DNA of 64,000 bases, from the NCBI GenBank assembly GCA_947589215.1, contig CANQCL010000010.1:1-64000 (forward strand), written 5' to 3'. The position numbers and the translations under genes are program-made. This DNA is from an uncultured Clostridia bacterium. Its GTDB lineage: Bacteria; Bacillota; Clostridia; Oscillospirales; Ruminococcaceae. Positions 52,448 through 63,134 of the stretch are shown here, one piece after another; the stretch's first letter is position 1, and the number at the start of each line of letters is the position of its first letter. Under the pieces are notes generated by a model. The model saw only the letters and a program-made list of their open reading frames with translations, did not search any database and was not told where the DNA came from.

Positions 52448-53431
52448 ATGAAAAAGGTTTCTGTTGTTATTCCTCTTTATAATTCTTCAAAAACTATTGG
52501 AGAGGTTATTGACGAGGTAACAAAGGAGTTTCAAAGGCTGAATAAATACGAGCTGGAAATGGTGCTTGTAAATGATTGCAGTCCTGACAACGTATTTGAT
52601 TTGGTAAGCGAGATAGCAAAAAAACGAAGAGATATTAAAGTTTTGGACCTTGCAAAAAACTCAGGTCAGACTAATGCTATGTTTGCAGGATATAAGTATG
52701 CAACAGGCGATTATATTGTCAATATGGACGACGATTTGCAGATGCCGGGATACGAGATAGGCAATATGCTTGAGGCTCTTGAATCGCGTGAGCTTGACGT
52801 TGTATTTGCTAAATACAAAAAGCAGAAAGAGAGTTCTCTAAGGCTTTTTGGAAGTAAAATAAATACCTTTATGACAGAAATGATGATAGGCAAGCCTAAG
52901 AACATCAAGATCAATAATTTCTTTGTTATGAGAAAATTTGTAAAGGACGCAATATGTCAGTATTCAAATAACTATCCATATGTTTACGGAATTATATTTA
53001 AGGTTACAAGCAGGGTAGGAAATGTGCTTTGCGAGCATAGAGAACGTACAAACGGGAAGTCTAATTACACGCTGAAAAAGCTTTTAGCGCTTTGGCTTAA
53101 CGGATTTTTAAACTTTTCTGTAAAACCGCTTAGAATAGCAACTTCTGTTGGAGTGATAATAACCGCTTTAAGCTTTATTATCGGACTTATTTTGATAATT
53201 CAAAGAATTATTAACCCCGACAGCGGAGTTTTAGGCTGGACGTCTACAATTGTAACGGTAATTTTCCTGTCAGGTGTTCAGCTGTTCTCAATAGGAATTC
53301 TCGGAGAGTATTTGGGCAGACTTTATATATCCTCAAGTAAGCTTCCGACGTATGTTGTGAGAGAGAAAATCAACTGCGGCGAATTAGATAATGAAGATAA
53401 TATAGAAAGTGAAGATAATAATGAAAATTAA
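52448..53431 (+). CDS. Polyprenyl-phosphate glycosyltransferase (CsbB/GtrB type)
   Basis: 327 residues. GT2 fold: VSVVIPLYNSSKTIGEVIDE, LVNDCSPDN, NSGQTNAMFAGYKYATGDY and MDDDLQMPGYEI (metal-binding DxD). Two C-terminal transmembrane helices (IATSVGVIITALSFIIGLIL; VTVIFLSGVQLFSIGILGEYL) are typical of GtrB/CsbB enzymes that load a sugar on undecaprenyl phosphate on the inner face. GGAGG at 52414 is 29 bases from the ATG; the GGAG at 52433 is better placed. Confidence 0.93.
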   Translation: MKKVSVVIPLYNSSKTIGEVIDEVTKEFQRLNKYELEMVLVNDCSPDNVFDLVSEIAKKRRDIKVLDLAKNSGQTNAMFAGYKYATGDYIVNMDDDLQMPGYEIGNMLEALESRELDVVFAKYKKQKESSLRLFGSKINTFMTEMMIGKPKNIKINNFFVMRKFVKDAICQYSNNYPYVYGIIFKVTSRVGNVLCEHRERTNGKSNYTLKKLLALWLNGFLNFSVKPLRIATSVGVIITALSFIIGLILIIQRIINPDSGVLGWTSTIVTVIFLSGVQLFSIGILGEYLGRLYISSSKLPTYVVREKINCGELDNEDNIESEDNNEN

Positions 53432-54563
53432 CAAGCCTATTTTGGTTACACATCCGTATATGCCTCCAAAGGAAACAGTTATGAAGTATTTAGACAGTCT
53501 TTGGGAAACCCGATGGCTGACAAATAACGGACCTTTGGTACAGGAACTTGAAAAGAAACTGAAGGACAAGCTTTCTGTTGATGATATAGTGGTTTTTGCA
53601 AACGGTCATCTGGCTCTTGACAGTGCTTTTCGCATATATGGTTTTAAAGAGGGCAGTGAGGTTATCACCACTCCTTATACGTTTGTTTCAACGGTGAACG
53701 CCATTGAGATGAACGGACTAAAGCCTGTTTTCTGTGATATAAAAGAAAGCGATTGTACGATTGATGAGAATATGATTGAGGCTCTAATAACAGATAAAAC
53801 GGTTGCAATTTGCCCGGTTCATGTTTACGGTTTTCCGTGCAATACGGAAAAAATCGAGGAAATTGCAAAGCGTCATAATTTAAAGGTGATCTATGACAGC
53901 GCTCACGCTTTCGGGGTTAGATTGAATGGACAAGGTATAGCGTCATTTGGTGATATGTCGATGTTTTCAATGCACGCTACAAAGGTATTTCACACTGTTG
54001 AGGGCGGCGCTGTGGCTTTTTCGCAGAAGGATCTGAGAGATAAACTTAAAACACAGAAGAACTTCGGTCTTAAAGATAAAGAGGACGCTCAAGTTGCCGC
54101 TTTCAATGCAAAAATGTCTGAAATGCACGCAGCTGTAGGTCTTGCAAACCTTGAGAGCTTTGATAAGCAGGTAAATAAGCGGAAAGAGCTAGTTAACCGT
54201 TACATTGAAAATATTGAAAAAATAAACGGAGGATGCAAAAATTCAAAAATAACTCTGTTTGATTTTAACAGAGAGAATGTGGAGTATAATTACGCATATT
54301 TTCCTGTGCTTATAAACGATGGGCTTGGAGTTTCGAGAGATGTTTTGGCTGAGCGTTTATGGAGTGAAAAGAAAATTAATGCAAGAAAGTATTTTAGTCC
54401 GCTTATCAGCGATATGACATTTTATAAGAAAAAGTACGGAGAGTCAAACACACCGATAGCTAAGGATATTTCTGAAAGAGTTTTGACGCTTCCGATGTTT
54501 TATGAATTGACGTTAGAAGAAGTAGATTATATAACTGAGTCTATTAAGGAAATATCTAGATAA
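53421..54563 (+). CDS. DegT/DnrJ/EryC1 sugar aminotransferase
   Basis: 380 residues from the ATG at 53421, overlapping the previous gene by 11 bp. TTPYTFVSTVNAIEMNGLKP, VHVYGFPCN, YDSAHAFGV and SMHATKVFHTVEGGA (the Lys of HATK binds PLP) are family hallmarks. The substrate should be the 4-keto-6-deoxy sugar nucleotide made by RfbB in this operon, giving a dTDP-4-amino-4,6-dideoxy sugar (VioA/WecE type) or a 3-amino isomer after a ketoisomerase not seen here. Inference from context; 4-amino is preferred because the acyltransferase is PglD-like. Confidence 0.9.
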   Translation: MKINKPILVTHPYMPPKETVMKYLDSLWETRWLTNNGPLVQELEKKLKDKLSVDDIVVFANGHLALDSAFRIYGFKEGSEVITTPYTFVSTVNAIEMNGLKPVFCDIKESDCTIDENMIEALITDKTVAICPVHVYGFPCNTEKIEEIAKRHNLKVIYDSAHAFGVRLNGQGIASFGDMSMFSMHATKVFHTVEGGAVAFSQKDLRDKLKTQKNFGLKDKEDAQVAAFNAKMSEMHAAVGLANLESFDKQVNKRKELVNRYIENIEKINGGCKNSKITLFDFNRENVEYNYAYFPVLINDGLGVSRDVLAERLWSEKKINARKYFSPLISDMTFYKKKYGESNTPIAKDISERVLTLPMFYELTLEEVDYITESIKEISR

Positions 54564-54607
54564 TAGGGATAAGCGTTTAGTTTATATCAAAAAGGAATTA
54601 TTTTATA

Positions 54608-55042
54608 ATGAAAGAGAATCTAAAAAAGTTCAAAGAACTGTTTTTCACTAAACAGTTTATATGCTTTGTAGCAGTCGGCTGTATTAATACTTTTAACGGA
54701 ATGCTTTTTCCGTTTTTGTTTTCATATCTTATGAACGCAAATGTAGCCTATGCAATAAGCTATATTCCGTCTCTTGCAGTTTCTTATTTTCTAAACAGCA
54801 TATTCACTTTCTCAGACAGGGAATTTTCATTTATAAAATATATAAAGTTCTGTATTTCTTATGTTCCTAATTTTATAATTCAGAATATTTCGTTTTTTCT
54901 TGTATATAATCTCGCAGGATTGCCGAAAATACTTGCGATTTTATTAGCGTCGGCTATTGGAATACCTTTGACGTTTTTAATTATGAAGTTTTTTACTTTT
55001 TCAAAGAGTAATAAGAAAAACGATAGTAATATCAAGCAATAA
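54608..55042 (+). CDS. GtrA/GtcA-family membrane protein (flippase)
   Basis: 144 residues with four transmembrane segments: FICFVAVGCINTFNGMLFPF, YAISYIPSLAVSYFLNSIFTF, FCISYVPNFIIQNISFFLVY and ILAILLASAIGIPLTFLIMKFFTF. The FVAVGxxNT start and SxFLNSxFTF match GtrA. It is proposed to flip undecaprenyl-phosphate-linked sugar to the outer face. AAAGGAA precedes the ATG. It links the CsbB and YfhO types in a complete trio. Confidence 0.93.
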   Translation: MKENLKKFKELFFTKQFICFVAVGCINTFNGMLFPFLFSYLMNANVAYAISYIPSLAVSYFLNSIFTFSDREFSFIKYIKFCISYVPNFIIQNISFFLVYNLAGLPKILAILLASAIGIPLTFLIMKFFTFSKSNKKNDSNIKQ

Positions 55043-55105
55043 GCCCAAATTCATAATGTAATATGCAGATATAGGAGGTCTGCTCTTTATAGAGCATAGT
55101 AATAA

Positions 55106-55735
55106 ATGAGTAAGAGTATTTTGGTTATCGGCGCAGGAGGGCATGCTAAATCTGTTATAGACGCACTTCTAAGCGGCGGTGAGTATGATAAAATAGCAGT
55201 TTTGGAGGACTTCGGTGTAAAGGAAGTTTTGGGCTTCTCGGTAATTGGCAAGGTAGATGAAGCCAAAAACTTCTTAGACGAATATAAAAACGCTGTGGTT
55301 GCAGTTGGAGACAATGCCTACAGGCTTAAAACTATAGACTATTTGAAAAGTATTGGGTTTGATCTTCCCTGTATTAAGCACAAAACAGCGTATGTGAGTG
55401 GTTTTTCTTCTATTGGAGAGGGAAGCGTTGTTCTCGGGTCATCAATTATCAACGCCAATGCAAAAATCGGCAGGGGAGTTATTATAAATTCTCAAGTTAC
55501 GGTAGAGCATGACTGCTTTGTGGCTGATGGCGTTCATCTTTCGCCAAATTCGGTTTTGTGCGGAGGGGTTTACGTAGGCAACAGTACATGGATAGGTTCA
55601 GGAGCTACTGTAATAGACCATATAAATATAGGTGAAAATGTAATTATTGGTGCAGGTTCTGTTGTGATAAAAAATATACAAGATAATGTTACTGCATACG
55701 GAAATCCTGCCCGAATAAAGGAGGACGCAAAATGA
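55106..55735 (+). CDS. PglD/NeuD-type sugar O/N-acyltransferase
   Basis: 209 residues. N-terminal Rossmann-like domain ([19 protein letters not shown]) and a C-terminal left-handed beta-helix of hexapeptides ([37 protein letters not shown]). [18 protein letters not shown] contains the catalytic His of the PglD/VioB group. It would acetylate the amino sugar formed by the DegT enzyme. The stop overlaps rfbA by 4 bp. The GGAGG at 55076 is about 25 bases before the ATG, with a small hairpin (GCTCT/AGAGC) between. Confidence 0.9.
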   Translation: MSKSILVIGAGGHAKSVIDALLSGGEYDKIAVLEDFGVKEVLGFSVIGKVDEAKNFLDEYKNAVVAVGDNAYRLKTIDYLKSIGFDLPCIKHKTAYVSGFSSIGEGSVVLGSSIINANAKIGRGVIINSQVTVEHDCFVADGVHLSPNSVLCGGVYVGNSTWIGSGATVIDHINIGENVIIGAGSVVIKNIQDNVTAYGNPARIKEDAK

Positions 55736-56607
55736 AAGGTATAATTCTTGCAGGCGGAAGCGGAACAAGGCTTTATCCTATGACTAAAGTCGTTTCAAAA
55801 CAGCTTCTTCCTGTATATGATAAACCGCTTATTTACTATCCTTTGTCTGTACTTTTGCTGGCAAAGATAAGAGAGATACTTATAATTTCAACGCCTGAGG
55901 CTATTTCTCAGTATGAGGAGCTTTTAGGGGACGGTTCAAGGATAGGTGTTTCAATAGAGTATAAAATACAGCCTGAGCCCAAAGGTTTGGCTCAAGCGTT
56001 TATAATAGGAGAGGAGTTTATCGGTGACGACAGCGTATGCTTGATTTTGGGGGACAATGTGTTCTTTGGTCAGGATTTTTCAAGGCTGCTTGCAAGGGCA
56101 ATTGATAAAAACGACGGAGCAACGGTTTTCGGATATCCTGTTAAAAATCCAAAGGCATTCGGCGTTGTTGAGTTTGATGAGAACAACAAGGTAGTCTCAA
56201 TCGAGGAAAAGCCGGAAAATCCAAAGTCAAATTTCGCTGTTCCGGGACTGTATTTCTACGACAATAAGGTTGTCGAGATTGCCAAAAATGTTAAGCCGTC
56301 GGCGAGAGGAGAGCTTGAGATAACTTCCGTGAATAATGCTTACCTAGAAGATGGCAGACTTTCGGTCGTAACTCTTGGCAGAGGAATGGCGTGGCTCGAT
56401 ACGGGAACTCCTCAGGGGCTGTTGAAAGCGGCTGAGTATGTTGAAGCTGTTCAGTCAAGGCAGGGCTTTTATATAAGCTGCATTGAGGAAATTGCGTGGA
56501 GAAAGGGATTTATCTCTAGCAAACAGCTAAAAGAGCTCGGCAAGGAGCTTGAAAAAACAGATTACGGTCAGTATCTGATATCGCTGTCTGAGGAAAATAT
56601 AGTTTAA
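55732..56607 (+). CDS. rfbA: Glucose-1-phosphate thymidylyltransferase
   Basis: 291 residues. [39 protein letters not shown] is the nucleotidyltransferase signature start (quoted by parts: [19 protein letters not shown]); LGDNVFFGQ binds metal and [16 protein letters not shown] follows. It makes dTDP-glucose from dTTP and glucose-1-phosphate in the cytoplasm. ATGA overlap with the previous gene. rfbC and rfbD are absent, so the product is not rhamnose from this operon. Confidence 0.95.
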   Translation: MKGIILAGGSGTRLYPMTKVVSKQLLPVYDKPLIYYPLSVLLLAKIREILIISTPEAISQYEELLGDGSRIGVSIEYKIQPEPKGLAQAFIIGEEFIGDDSVCLILGDNVFFGQDFSRLLARAIDKNDGATVFGYPVKNPKAFGVVEFDENNKVVSIEEKPENPKSNFAVPGLYFYDNKVVEIAKNVKPSARGELEITSVNNAYLEDGRLSVVTLGRGMAWLDTGTPQGLLKAAEYVEAVQSRQGFYISCIEEIAWRKGFISSKQLKELGKELEKTDYGQYLISLSEENIV

Positions 56608-56635
56608 GAAAGCTTACAAAGGAGCTAAATATATT

Positions 56636-57658
56636 ATGAAGAAAATCATTGTAACAGGCGGAGCGGGTTTTATCGGAGGAAACTTTGTACATTATATGCT
56701 TAAAAAATATCCGAATTATAAGATCATATGCCTTGACTGTTTGACCTATGCCGGAAATCTGGAGACGCTTGAAAGTGTTGCGGACAACCCTAATTTCAGA
56801 TTTGTAAAGGCTGATATAACTGACAGAGAGGCAGTATTTAAGCTGTTTGAGGAGGAACACCCAGATATCGTTGTCAACTTTGCGGCGGAGAGCCACGTTG
56901 ACAGAAGCATTGAAGACCCAAGTATTTTTCTAAACACTAATATTTTGGGAACACAAACGCTTATGGACGCTTGCAGAAAATTCGGAATTGAGCGTTATCA
57001 TCAGGTTTCAACAGATGAGGTTTACGGCGATTTACCTCTTGACAGACCTGATTTGTTCTTTACTGAGGAAACACCTATACACACAAGCTCGCCTTATTCT
57101 GCATCAAAGGCTTCTGCGGATTTGCTTGTAGGCGCTTATTACAGAACCTACGGACTTCCTGTAACGATAAGCAGATGCTCTAACAACTACGGTCCTTATC
57201 ATTTTCCTGAGAAGCTTATTCCTTTGATGATAATAAACACCCTGCACAACAAGCCTCTGCCTGTTTACGGAAAGGGTGAAAATGTCCGTGACTGGCTTTA
57301 TGTGGAGGACCACTGCAAGGCTATTGATTTAATTATCCACAAGGGAACGGTAGGAGAGGTTTACAATATCGGCGGTCACAATGAGAAGACTAATATTGAG
57401 ATTGTAAAAATTATTCTCAAGGAGTTGGGAAAGGGCGAGGAGCTTATCACATATGTTGCCGATAGAAAGGGACACGACCTAAGATATGCTATAGACCCTA
57501 CAAAAATTCACAATGAGCTTGGCTGGCTTCCCGAAACTAAGTTTGAGGACGGTATCAAAAAGACCATTCAATGGTATCTAGATAACAAGAGCTGGTGGGA
57601 AAAAATCATCAGCGGAGAGTATAAGGATTACTATGAGAAAATGTACTCTAATAAGTAG
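56636..57658 (+). CDS. rfbB: dTDP-glucose 4,6-dehydratase
   Basis: 340 residues. NAD loop VTGGAGFIGGNFVHYM, FAAESHVDRSIEDP, HQVSTDEVYGDL with the catalytic TDE, and YSASKASADLL (YxxxK) identify RfbB of the extended SDR family. It yields dTDP-4-keto-6-deoxyglucose, the branch point used by the DegT aminotransferase upstream. Last gene of the operon; a strong terminator follows. Confidence 0.96.
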   Translation: MKKIIVTGGAGFIGGNFVHYMLKKYPNYKIICLDCLTYAGNLETLESVADNPNFRFVKADITDREAVFKLFEEEHPDIVVNFAAESHVDRSIEDPSIFLNTNILGTQTLMDACRKFGIERYHQVSTDEVYGDLPLDRPDLFFTEETPIHTSSPYSASKASADLLVGAYYRTYGLPVTISRCSNNYGPYHFPEKLIPLMIINTLHNKPLPVYGKGENVRDWLYVEDHCKAIDLIIHKGTVGEVYNIGGHNEKTNIEIVKIILKELGKGEELITYVADRKGHDLRYAIDPTKIHNELGWLPETKFEDGIKKTIQWYLDNKSWWEKIISGEYKDYYEKMYSNK

Positions 57659-57719
57659 ACAAAATGCAAGCGGTTCAAATTTGCAGTTTATACCCTACAT
57701 TTAATTTCTAGCAATAAAA

Positions 57720-57764
57720 AAGAACTCCCTTAACTTATCATAAAGATAAGCTAGGGGAGTTCTT
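57720..57764. terminator. Bidirectional terminator
   Basis: AAGAACTCCC with CTTATC pairs with GATAAG and GGGGAGTTCTT around a short loop. It separates convergent rfbB and thrB. Confidence 0.9.
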
Positions 57765-57771
57765 CGTTTTA

Positions 57772-58659
57772 TCATAACACCATAACACCCGAATTGTGAA
57801 TGTGAAATTCGTGTACTGTCCAGTTGCCTAAACCTGCAGTATTGAGAGAAAACTCAACCTTTCCTCGAAAATAATCGTTATTGTCGTCAACTATAGCCAT
57901 AACGGCAGGACCTGCTCCGCTAATGTAGACGCCGTATGCACCGTGATTATATGCTATATCAAACACCTCTCGGCAATGAGGGATAAGCTTCATTCTGTAG
58001 GGCTGGTGAAGCCTGTCGTGGACCGCTGTTCGGAGATTTTCAAACTTACCTGTCAGCAGTGAAGCGGAAAACAGTGCCGCACGGGATAGATTATAAACTG
58101 CGTCTTTGTGAGAAATCTCTTTCGGGATACAGGCTCTTGCTTTGTCAGTTTTAAGCTCAAAGTCGGGGATGATTGCAACAAATTTAAGCTTTGTATAAAC
58201 CTCTTGCTTTACCCAGTGAACTTTCTTCCCGTCAAAAACTGCGGTGACAATTCCACCTAAAAGAGCAGGAGCAGTGTTGTCGGGATGCCCCTCTATTTGA
58301 GCGGCAATGTCTACTAAATCATCGGTGGAAAGTGGATTGTTTAGCAGCGTGTTTGCTCCAACCAGACCTGCGACAATGCAAGCCGATGACGAGCCCAAGC
58401 CTCTTGCCATTGGAATGTTGTTTGTCTGTTCGAGCTTTAAGCCTTTTAGGGTCTTTCCGCAGACCTTGAACAAATCGCTTGCCGACTTGTAAACCAGGTT
58501 TGTTTTATCTGTTGGAATACTGACCCCGTCAAGAGACGTAATATCTATAGAGTCTGATTCCTCCATATTGACTTGATTGTAAAAATCAAGAGCAAGACCC
58601 AGTGAATCATAACCTGCACCAAGATTAGCGCTTGTTGCAGGGATTTTTATTTTTATCAT
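57772..58659 (-). CDS. thrB: Homoserine kinase
   Basis: 295 residues of the GHMP kinase family: IPATSANLGAGYDSLGLAL at the start, NIPMARGLGSSSACIVAGL (phosphate-binding loop) and VYISGAGPAVMAI near the end. It phosphorylates homoserine in threonine synthesis. It lies 19 bp behind hom on the minus strand, one operon. thrC is not in the window. Confidence 0.96.
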   Translation of the reverse strand: MIKIKIPATSANLGAGYDSLGLALDFYNQVNMEESDSIDITSLDGVSIPTDKTNLVYKSASDLFKVCGKTLKGLKLEQTNNIPMARGLGSSSACIVAGLVGANTLLNNPLSTDDLVDIAAQIEGHPDNTAPALLGGIVTAVFDGKKVHWVKQEVYTKLKFVAIIPDFELKTDKARACIPKEISHKDAVYNLSRAALFSASLLTGKFENLRTAVHDRLHQPYRMKLIPHCREVFDIAYNHGAYGVYISGAGPAVMAIVDDNNDYFRGKVEFSLNTAGLGNWTVHEFHIHNSGVMVL

Positions 58660-58678
58660 ATTATTTTCCTTAATAAAA

Positions 58679-59920
58679 TCAATATAATCTTATTTTGCTC
58701 AGTATTTTAGCTGAGTGAGAAAGAATTGTAAGCTCGGTATCTATGTCCTTCTCAACCATTGTCTTGGTGATAAATGCAAGCTCATTATCTGGTCGGTTCT
58801 CACGCTCTATAAATATTACCTTGCCGAAAACCGTTGAAAGTGAACGCTTAAAGTTATCAGCGTCGTCACACTCGATGCGAATATACATAGCAGTTTTAGA
58901 TTCTTTATAAGAAGTCATAAAGCTGTTGTCGCCTTTTGATTCGTCCCAAGAAAGAGCCAGCACTCGCTGCTGATGCTTAAGCGCGTCAATAATATCTCCC
59001 ACAACTGCCGAAGCAGTAGGCAGCTTTCCTGCCCCCTGACCGTAGAACACAACGTCTCCGACGCCGTTTCCCGTAACGCAGATAGCGTTGTATACTCCGT
59101 TGACATTTGAAAGAATATCGTTCTTAGGAACAAGCATAGGGCAAACTATTGCCACGAGCTTTCCTTCGTCATTCGGCTTTACCGAACCAATAAGCTTTAT
59201 TGAATATCCTGCGTTTGAAGCGTATTCAACGTCTACTAAGGATATGTTCTTTATCCCTGAGCAGTGAACATTTTCAGGATAAATGTGCTTTCCGTATGCA
59301 AGCGAACCCAGTATACAGATTTTTCGGCAAGCGTCGTGACCTTCTATATCAGCGGTAGGATCAGCTTCTGCGTAGCCGTTATCCTGAGCAAGCTTGAGCG
59401 CATCGTCAAAGCTCATTTGCTCCTTTATCATCTTTGTAAGAATAAAGTTAGTCGTTCCGTTTAATATACCGGAAATCTGCTCTATTTCGTTTCCTGCAAG
59501 GCATTTGTGAAGCGGTCGTATGATAGGTATTCCTCCGCCGACCGACGCCTCGAAAAGATAGTTGGCATTGTTGTCGTTTGCAATTTTAAGAAGTTCTGCA
59601 CCCTTTGCGGCAACAAGCTCTTTATTAGAGGTTACAACGCTTTTGCCCTTTTCTAAAAGCTGTTTGGTAAATTCATATGCAGGATGAAGTCCTCCGATAA
59701 GCTCGGCAACGACCTCGACTTCATTGTCGTTCAGAATATCGGTGAAGTCCTTTGTCATTTTATCTGCGAAAGGCGAGTCGGGGAAGTCCTTTAAATCTAG
59801 TATATATCCAAGTTCGATGTCTCTTCCGACTTTTTCGCATATTGACTTTTTGTTAGTTTCAAACAGCTCGACCGTTCCCGAACCAACAACACCATATCCA
59901 ATTACTGCTATTTTACTCAT
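58679..59920 (-). CDS. hom: Homoserine dehydrogenase
   Basis: 413 residues. Rossmann start IAVIGYGVVGSGTVELF, GGGIPIIRPLHKCLAGN, GILNGTTNFILTKM and AEADPTADIEGHDACRKI are diagnostic; a C-terminal ACT domain (TAMYIRIECDDADNFKRSL ...) probably gives threonine feedback. Reduces aspartate semialdehyde to homoserine. GAAAGG before the ATG. Confidence 0.96.
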   Translation of the reverse strand: MSKIAVIGYGVVGSGTVELFETNKKSICEKVGRDIELGYILDLKDFPDSPFADKMTKDFTDILNDNEVEVVAELIGGLHPAYEFTKQLLEKGKSVVTSNKELVAAKGAELLKIANDNNANYLFEASVGGGIPIIRPLHKCLAGNEIEQISGILNGTTNFILTKMIKEQMSFDDALKLAQDNGYAEADPTADIEGHDACRKICILGSLAYGKHIYPENVHCSGIKNISLVDVEYASNAGYSIKLIGSVKPNDEGKLVAIVCPMLVPKNDILSNVNGVYNAICVTGNGVGDVVFYGQGAGKLPTASAVVGDIIDALKHQQRVLALSWDESKGDNSFMTSYKESKTAMYIRIECDDADNFKRSLSTVFGKVIFIERENRPDNELAFITKTMVEKDIDTELTILSHSAKILSKIRLY

Positions 59921-59997
59921 TTTGATTTTCCTTTCAGATTTGATATTTAGTTATTACGGTGATTTATTACCTCACTTGCGTGAATGAATCAATTTTG

Positions 59998-60447
59998 TTA
60001 CTCTCCGCTTATAATTTTAATATCAACAACACTGCTCAGTTTTGAGAGTTCGTTTTTTATATTTACTGCATTAAGCGTATCGCTTTCAAGTTTTACAGAA
60101 ACCGTTACCGTCGCAACAGAATCAATGGGAATGTTCTGATTGACGGTAAGTATATTTGCGCCCATTTCGTAAAGATTTGTCAGAATTGATGACAAAGCGC
60201 CCTTTTCGTCTTTTAGAACGAGGTAAAGCGAAACAATCTTATTTGTCAGCTTTTCCTCATAGGCGAAAACAGAGTCCTTATATTTATAATATGCACTTCT
60301 TGAAATTCCGATTTTTCTGCAAGCGTCAGCGGAGGACTTAACCTCGCCTCTGGCTTTTATCCGCTTTGCTTCAAGAACCTTTAATATTATCTCAGGCAAG
60401 ACCGATGAATTAACAACGACCAATTTCCCGTCATTATTATAATCCAA
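59998..60447 (-). CDS. ACT domain protein (PheB/UPF0735 type)
   Basis: About 149 residues. The first in-frame start (GTG at 60456) overlaps the AGGAGG site, so TTG at 60447 or 60450 is the likely start. N-terminal HTH-like region (ADACRKIGISRSAYYKYKDSV) and a C-terminal ACT domain (IVSLYLVLKDEKGALSSILTNLYEMGANILTVNQ). Commonly placed upstream of hom in Firmicutes, suggesting amino-acid-responsive control of the pathway. It may bind DNA; ligand unproven. Confidence 0.88.
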   Translation of the reverse strand: MDYNNDGKLVVVNSSVLPEIILKVLEAKRIKARGEVKSSADACRKIGISRSAYYKYKDSVFAYEEKLTNKIVSLYLVLKDEKGALSSILTNLYEMGANILTVNQNIPIDSVATVTVSVKLESDTLNAVNIKNELSKLSSVVDIKIISGE

Positions 60448-60533
60448 CAAGTCCACCTCCTGAGCACATTTGTTTTTTGAGTAACTACAAATATAGCATA
60501 TTTTATGAAAAAAGTCAAGGAGAAGTTTGTAAA

Positions 60534-60569
60534 AATAAGAGCGTACTGTTAGGGTACGCTCTTATTTAT
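60534..60569. terminator. Terminator-like hairpin
   Basis: AATAAGAGCGTAC pairs with GTACGCTCTTATT, followed by TATTTTTT. It lies upstream of the ACT gene and could end transcripts coming from the left or from the small gene at 60719 on the other side. 60570-60718 shows no gene. Confidence 0.8.
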
Positions 60570-60718
60570 TTTTTGTCCTCAATTTTAACTTCAATCTTAC
60601 CTTTAGAAGTTTTAAATTCCTTTACACACTGTTGTGCTAAATATATCATTTGTTAATGGAACTAGTATTATAATTTTATATTCACTAATTATCTTTAGGG
60701 ATAAAGGTTCAATAGTGT

Positions 60719-60904
60719 TTATTTTATTTTTACATCATCGTTTGAGTTTTCCAAATTATCTATTGCAAAATTCAAGCATTGTATTACCAATTGATTGAGA
60801 GATAAATTATTTTCATATGCAAGATTCTCAAGTAAATTTACAATTTCTATAGGCAATCGGAACGATTTGCTTATTGATTCATATCCTTTTTGTATTTTCC
60901 ACAT
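60719..60904 (-). CDS. Small ribbon-helix-helix protein
   Basis: 61 residues from the ATG at 60904, preceded by GGAGGAG at good spacing; a longer frame upstream reads through that site. ESISKSFRLPIEIVNLLENLAYENNLSLNQLVIQCLNFAIDNL is a plain RHH fold (strand, helix, helix). Not related to the RHH of cassettes A and C beyond the fold. No partner gene is adjacent. Target unknown. Confidence 0.82.
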   Translation of the reverse strand: MWKIQKGYESISKSFRLPIEIVNLLENLAYENNLSLNQLVIQCLNFAIDNLENSNDDVKIK

Positions 60905-61018
60905 AAAACCAACTCCTCCACCAATTTTTTTCCCTCTTACAAAAGTATACCACATTTATATAACATAAATATCCCAATATGGCATATTATACATTGATTT
61001 ACTTGAAAAAACATATAA

Positions 61019-61051
61019 ATAAAAAGGACCGAGTGAAAACTCGGTCCTAAT
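61019..61051. terminator. Terminator of gdhA
   Basis: AGGACCGAG (61025-61033) and CTCGGTCCT (61040-61048) flanked by A- and T-runs, usable from both sides. Confidence 0.9.
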
Positions 61052-61069
61052 TTTATGCAAATATTAATT

Positions 61070-62425
<1,356 letters not shown>

Positions 62426-62462
62426 TTAAGCCCTCCCATTTATTAATTTTATGCCGCTTGCT

Positions 62463-62491
62463 CAAAAGACTGTGATTACACCGGTCTTTTG
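62463..62491 (-). promoter_or_regulatory. Inverted repeat in the gdhA leader
   Basis: CAAAAGAC (62463-62470) and GTCTTTTG (62484-62491) lie 40 bp upstream of the gdhA start on its 5' side. It may be an operator or an mRNA hairpin; no promoter was fixed with confidence. The rest of 62492-62640 shows no gene. Confidence 0.45.
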
Positions 62492-62643
62492 ACGCTTTAG
62501 CACGATATAGTTATTCTATCATAAAATTTTCCTTTTTGCAAGTGAAAAATAAAAAATTGCAAATATTTTGTTATAATTTATATATAAAACAGTATTTTGC
62601 ATAATTCTCATTAAAAAATTTCAATAATTTTTTCTAAAAGGGG

Positions 62644-62691
62644 TTGACAAAGTAAAAATAATAGTGTATTATTGTATTAAATCAATAATAC
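62644..62691 (+). promoter_or_regulatory. Promoter and palindromic operator of the GntR/ABC operon
   Basis: TTGACA (62644-62649) and TATTAT (62667-62672) with 17 bp between. GTATTATTG (62666-62674) and CAATAATAC (62683-62691) are a perfect inverted repeat covering the -10 and the start site, as expected for autorepression by a YtrA-type GntR protein. Confidence 0.82.
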
Positions 62692-62773
62692 AGTTATAAG
62701 ATGCCGACATAGAACTGTATATATAGTATTTAGCATAAGACAGACTTCATTAATGAGAGAGGGAGGTTTAATT

Positions 62774-63133
62774 ATGGCTTGGGAAATTAAAAATGACAGA
62801 CCGGTTTACATTCAGCTTGTGGAAGAGCTTGAGATGCGGATTCTCAACGGCACATACACAATGGGAACAAAGCTGTTGTCTGTAAGGGATTTAGCAGGCG
62901 AGGCGCAGGTCAATCCTAACACTATGCAAAAGGCTTTGAGCGAGCTTGAGAAAAAAGGACTTATATCTTCCAGGCGAACGTCGGGGAACTATATAACAGA
63001 CGACGAAAAGCTGATTAAAGATTTAAGAACGGAGCTTGCGTCCAATGAGGTAGAGACGTTTTGCGGAAAGATTAAAAAGCTGGGAATAACCAAAAAAGAA
63101 ACAATAGAACTTATAAATAAGGAGGACTTCTAA
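62774..63133 (+). CDS. GntR-family regulator, YtrA type
   Basis: 119 residues from the ATG at 62774 (GGGAGG upstream). Winged HTH: RPVYIQLVEELEMRILNGTY, LSVRDLAGEAQVNPNTMQKAL, GLISSRRTSGNYIT. The C-terminal dimerisation part is short (~50 residues), the YtrA subfamily mark, which usually regulates adjacent ABC transporters. The ABC gene follows one base after its stop. Confidence 0.93.
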   Translation: MAWEIKNDRPVYIQLVEELEMRILNGTYTMGTKLLSVRDLAGEAQVNPNTMQKALSELEKKGLISSRRTSGNYITDDEKLIKDLRTELASNEVETFCGKIKKLGITKKETIELINKEDF

Positions 63134-63134
63134 A

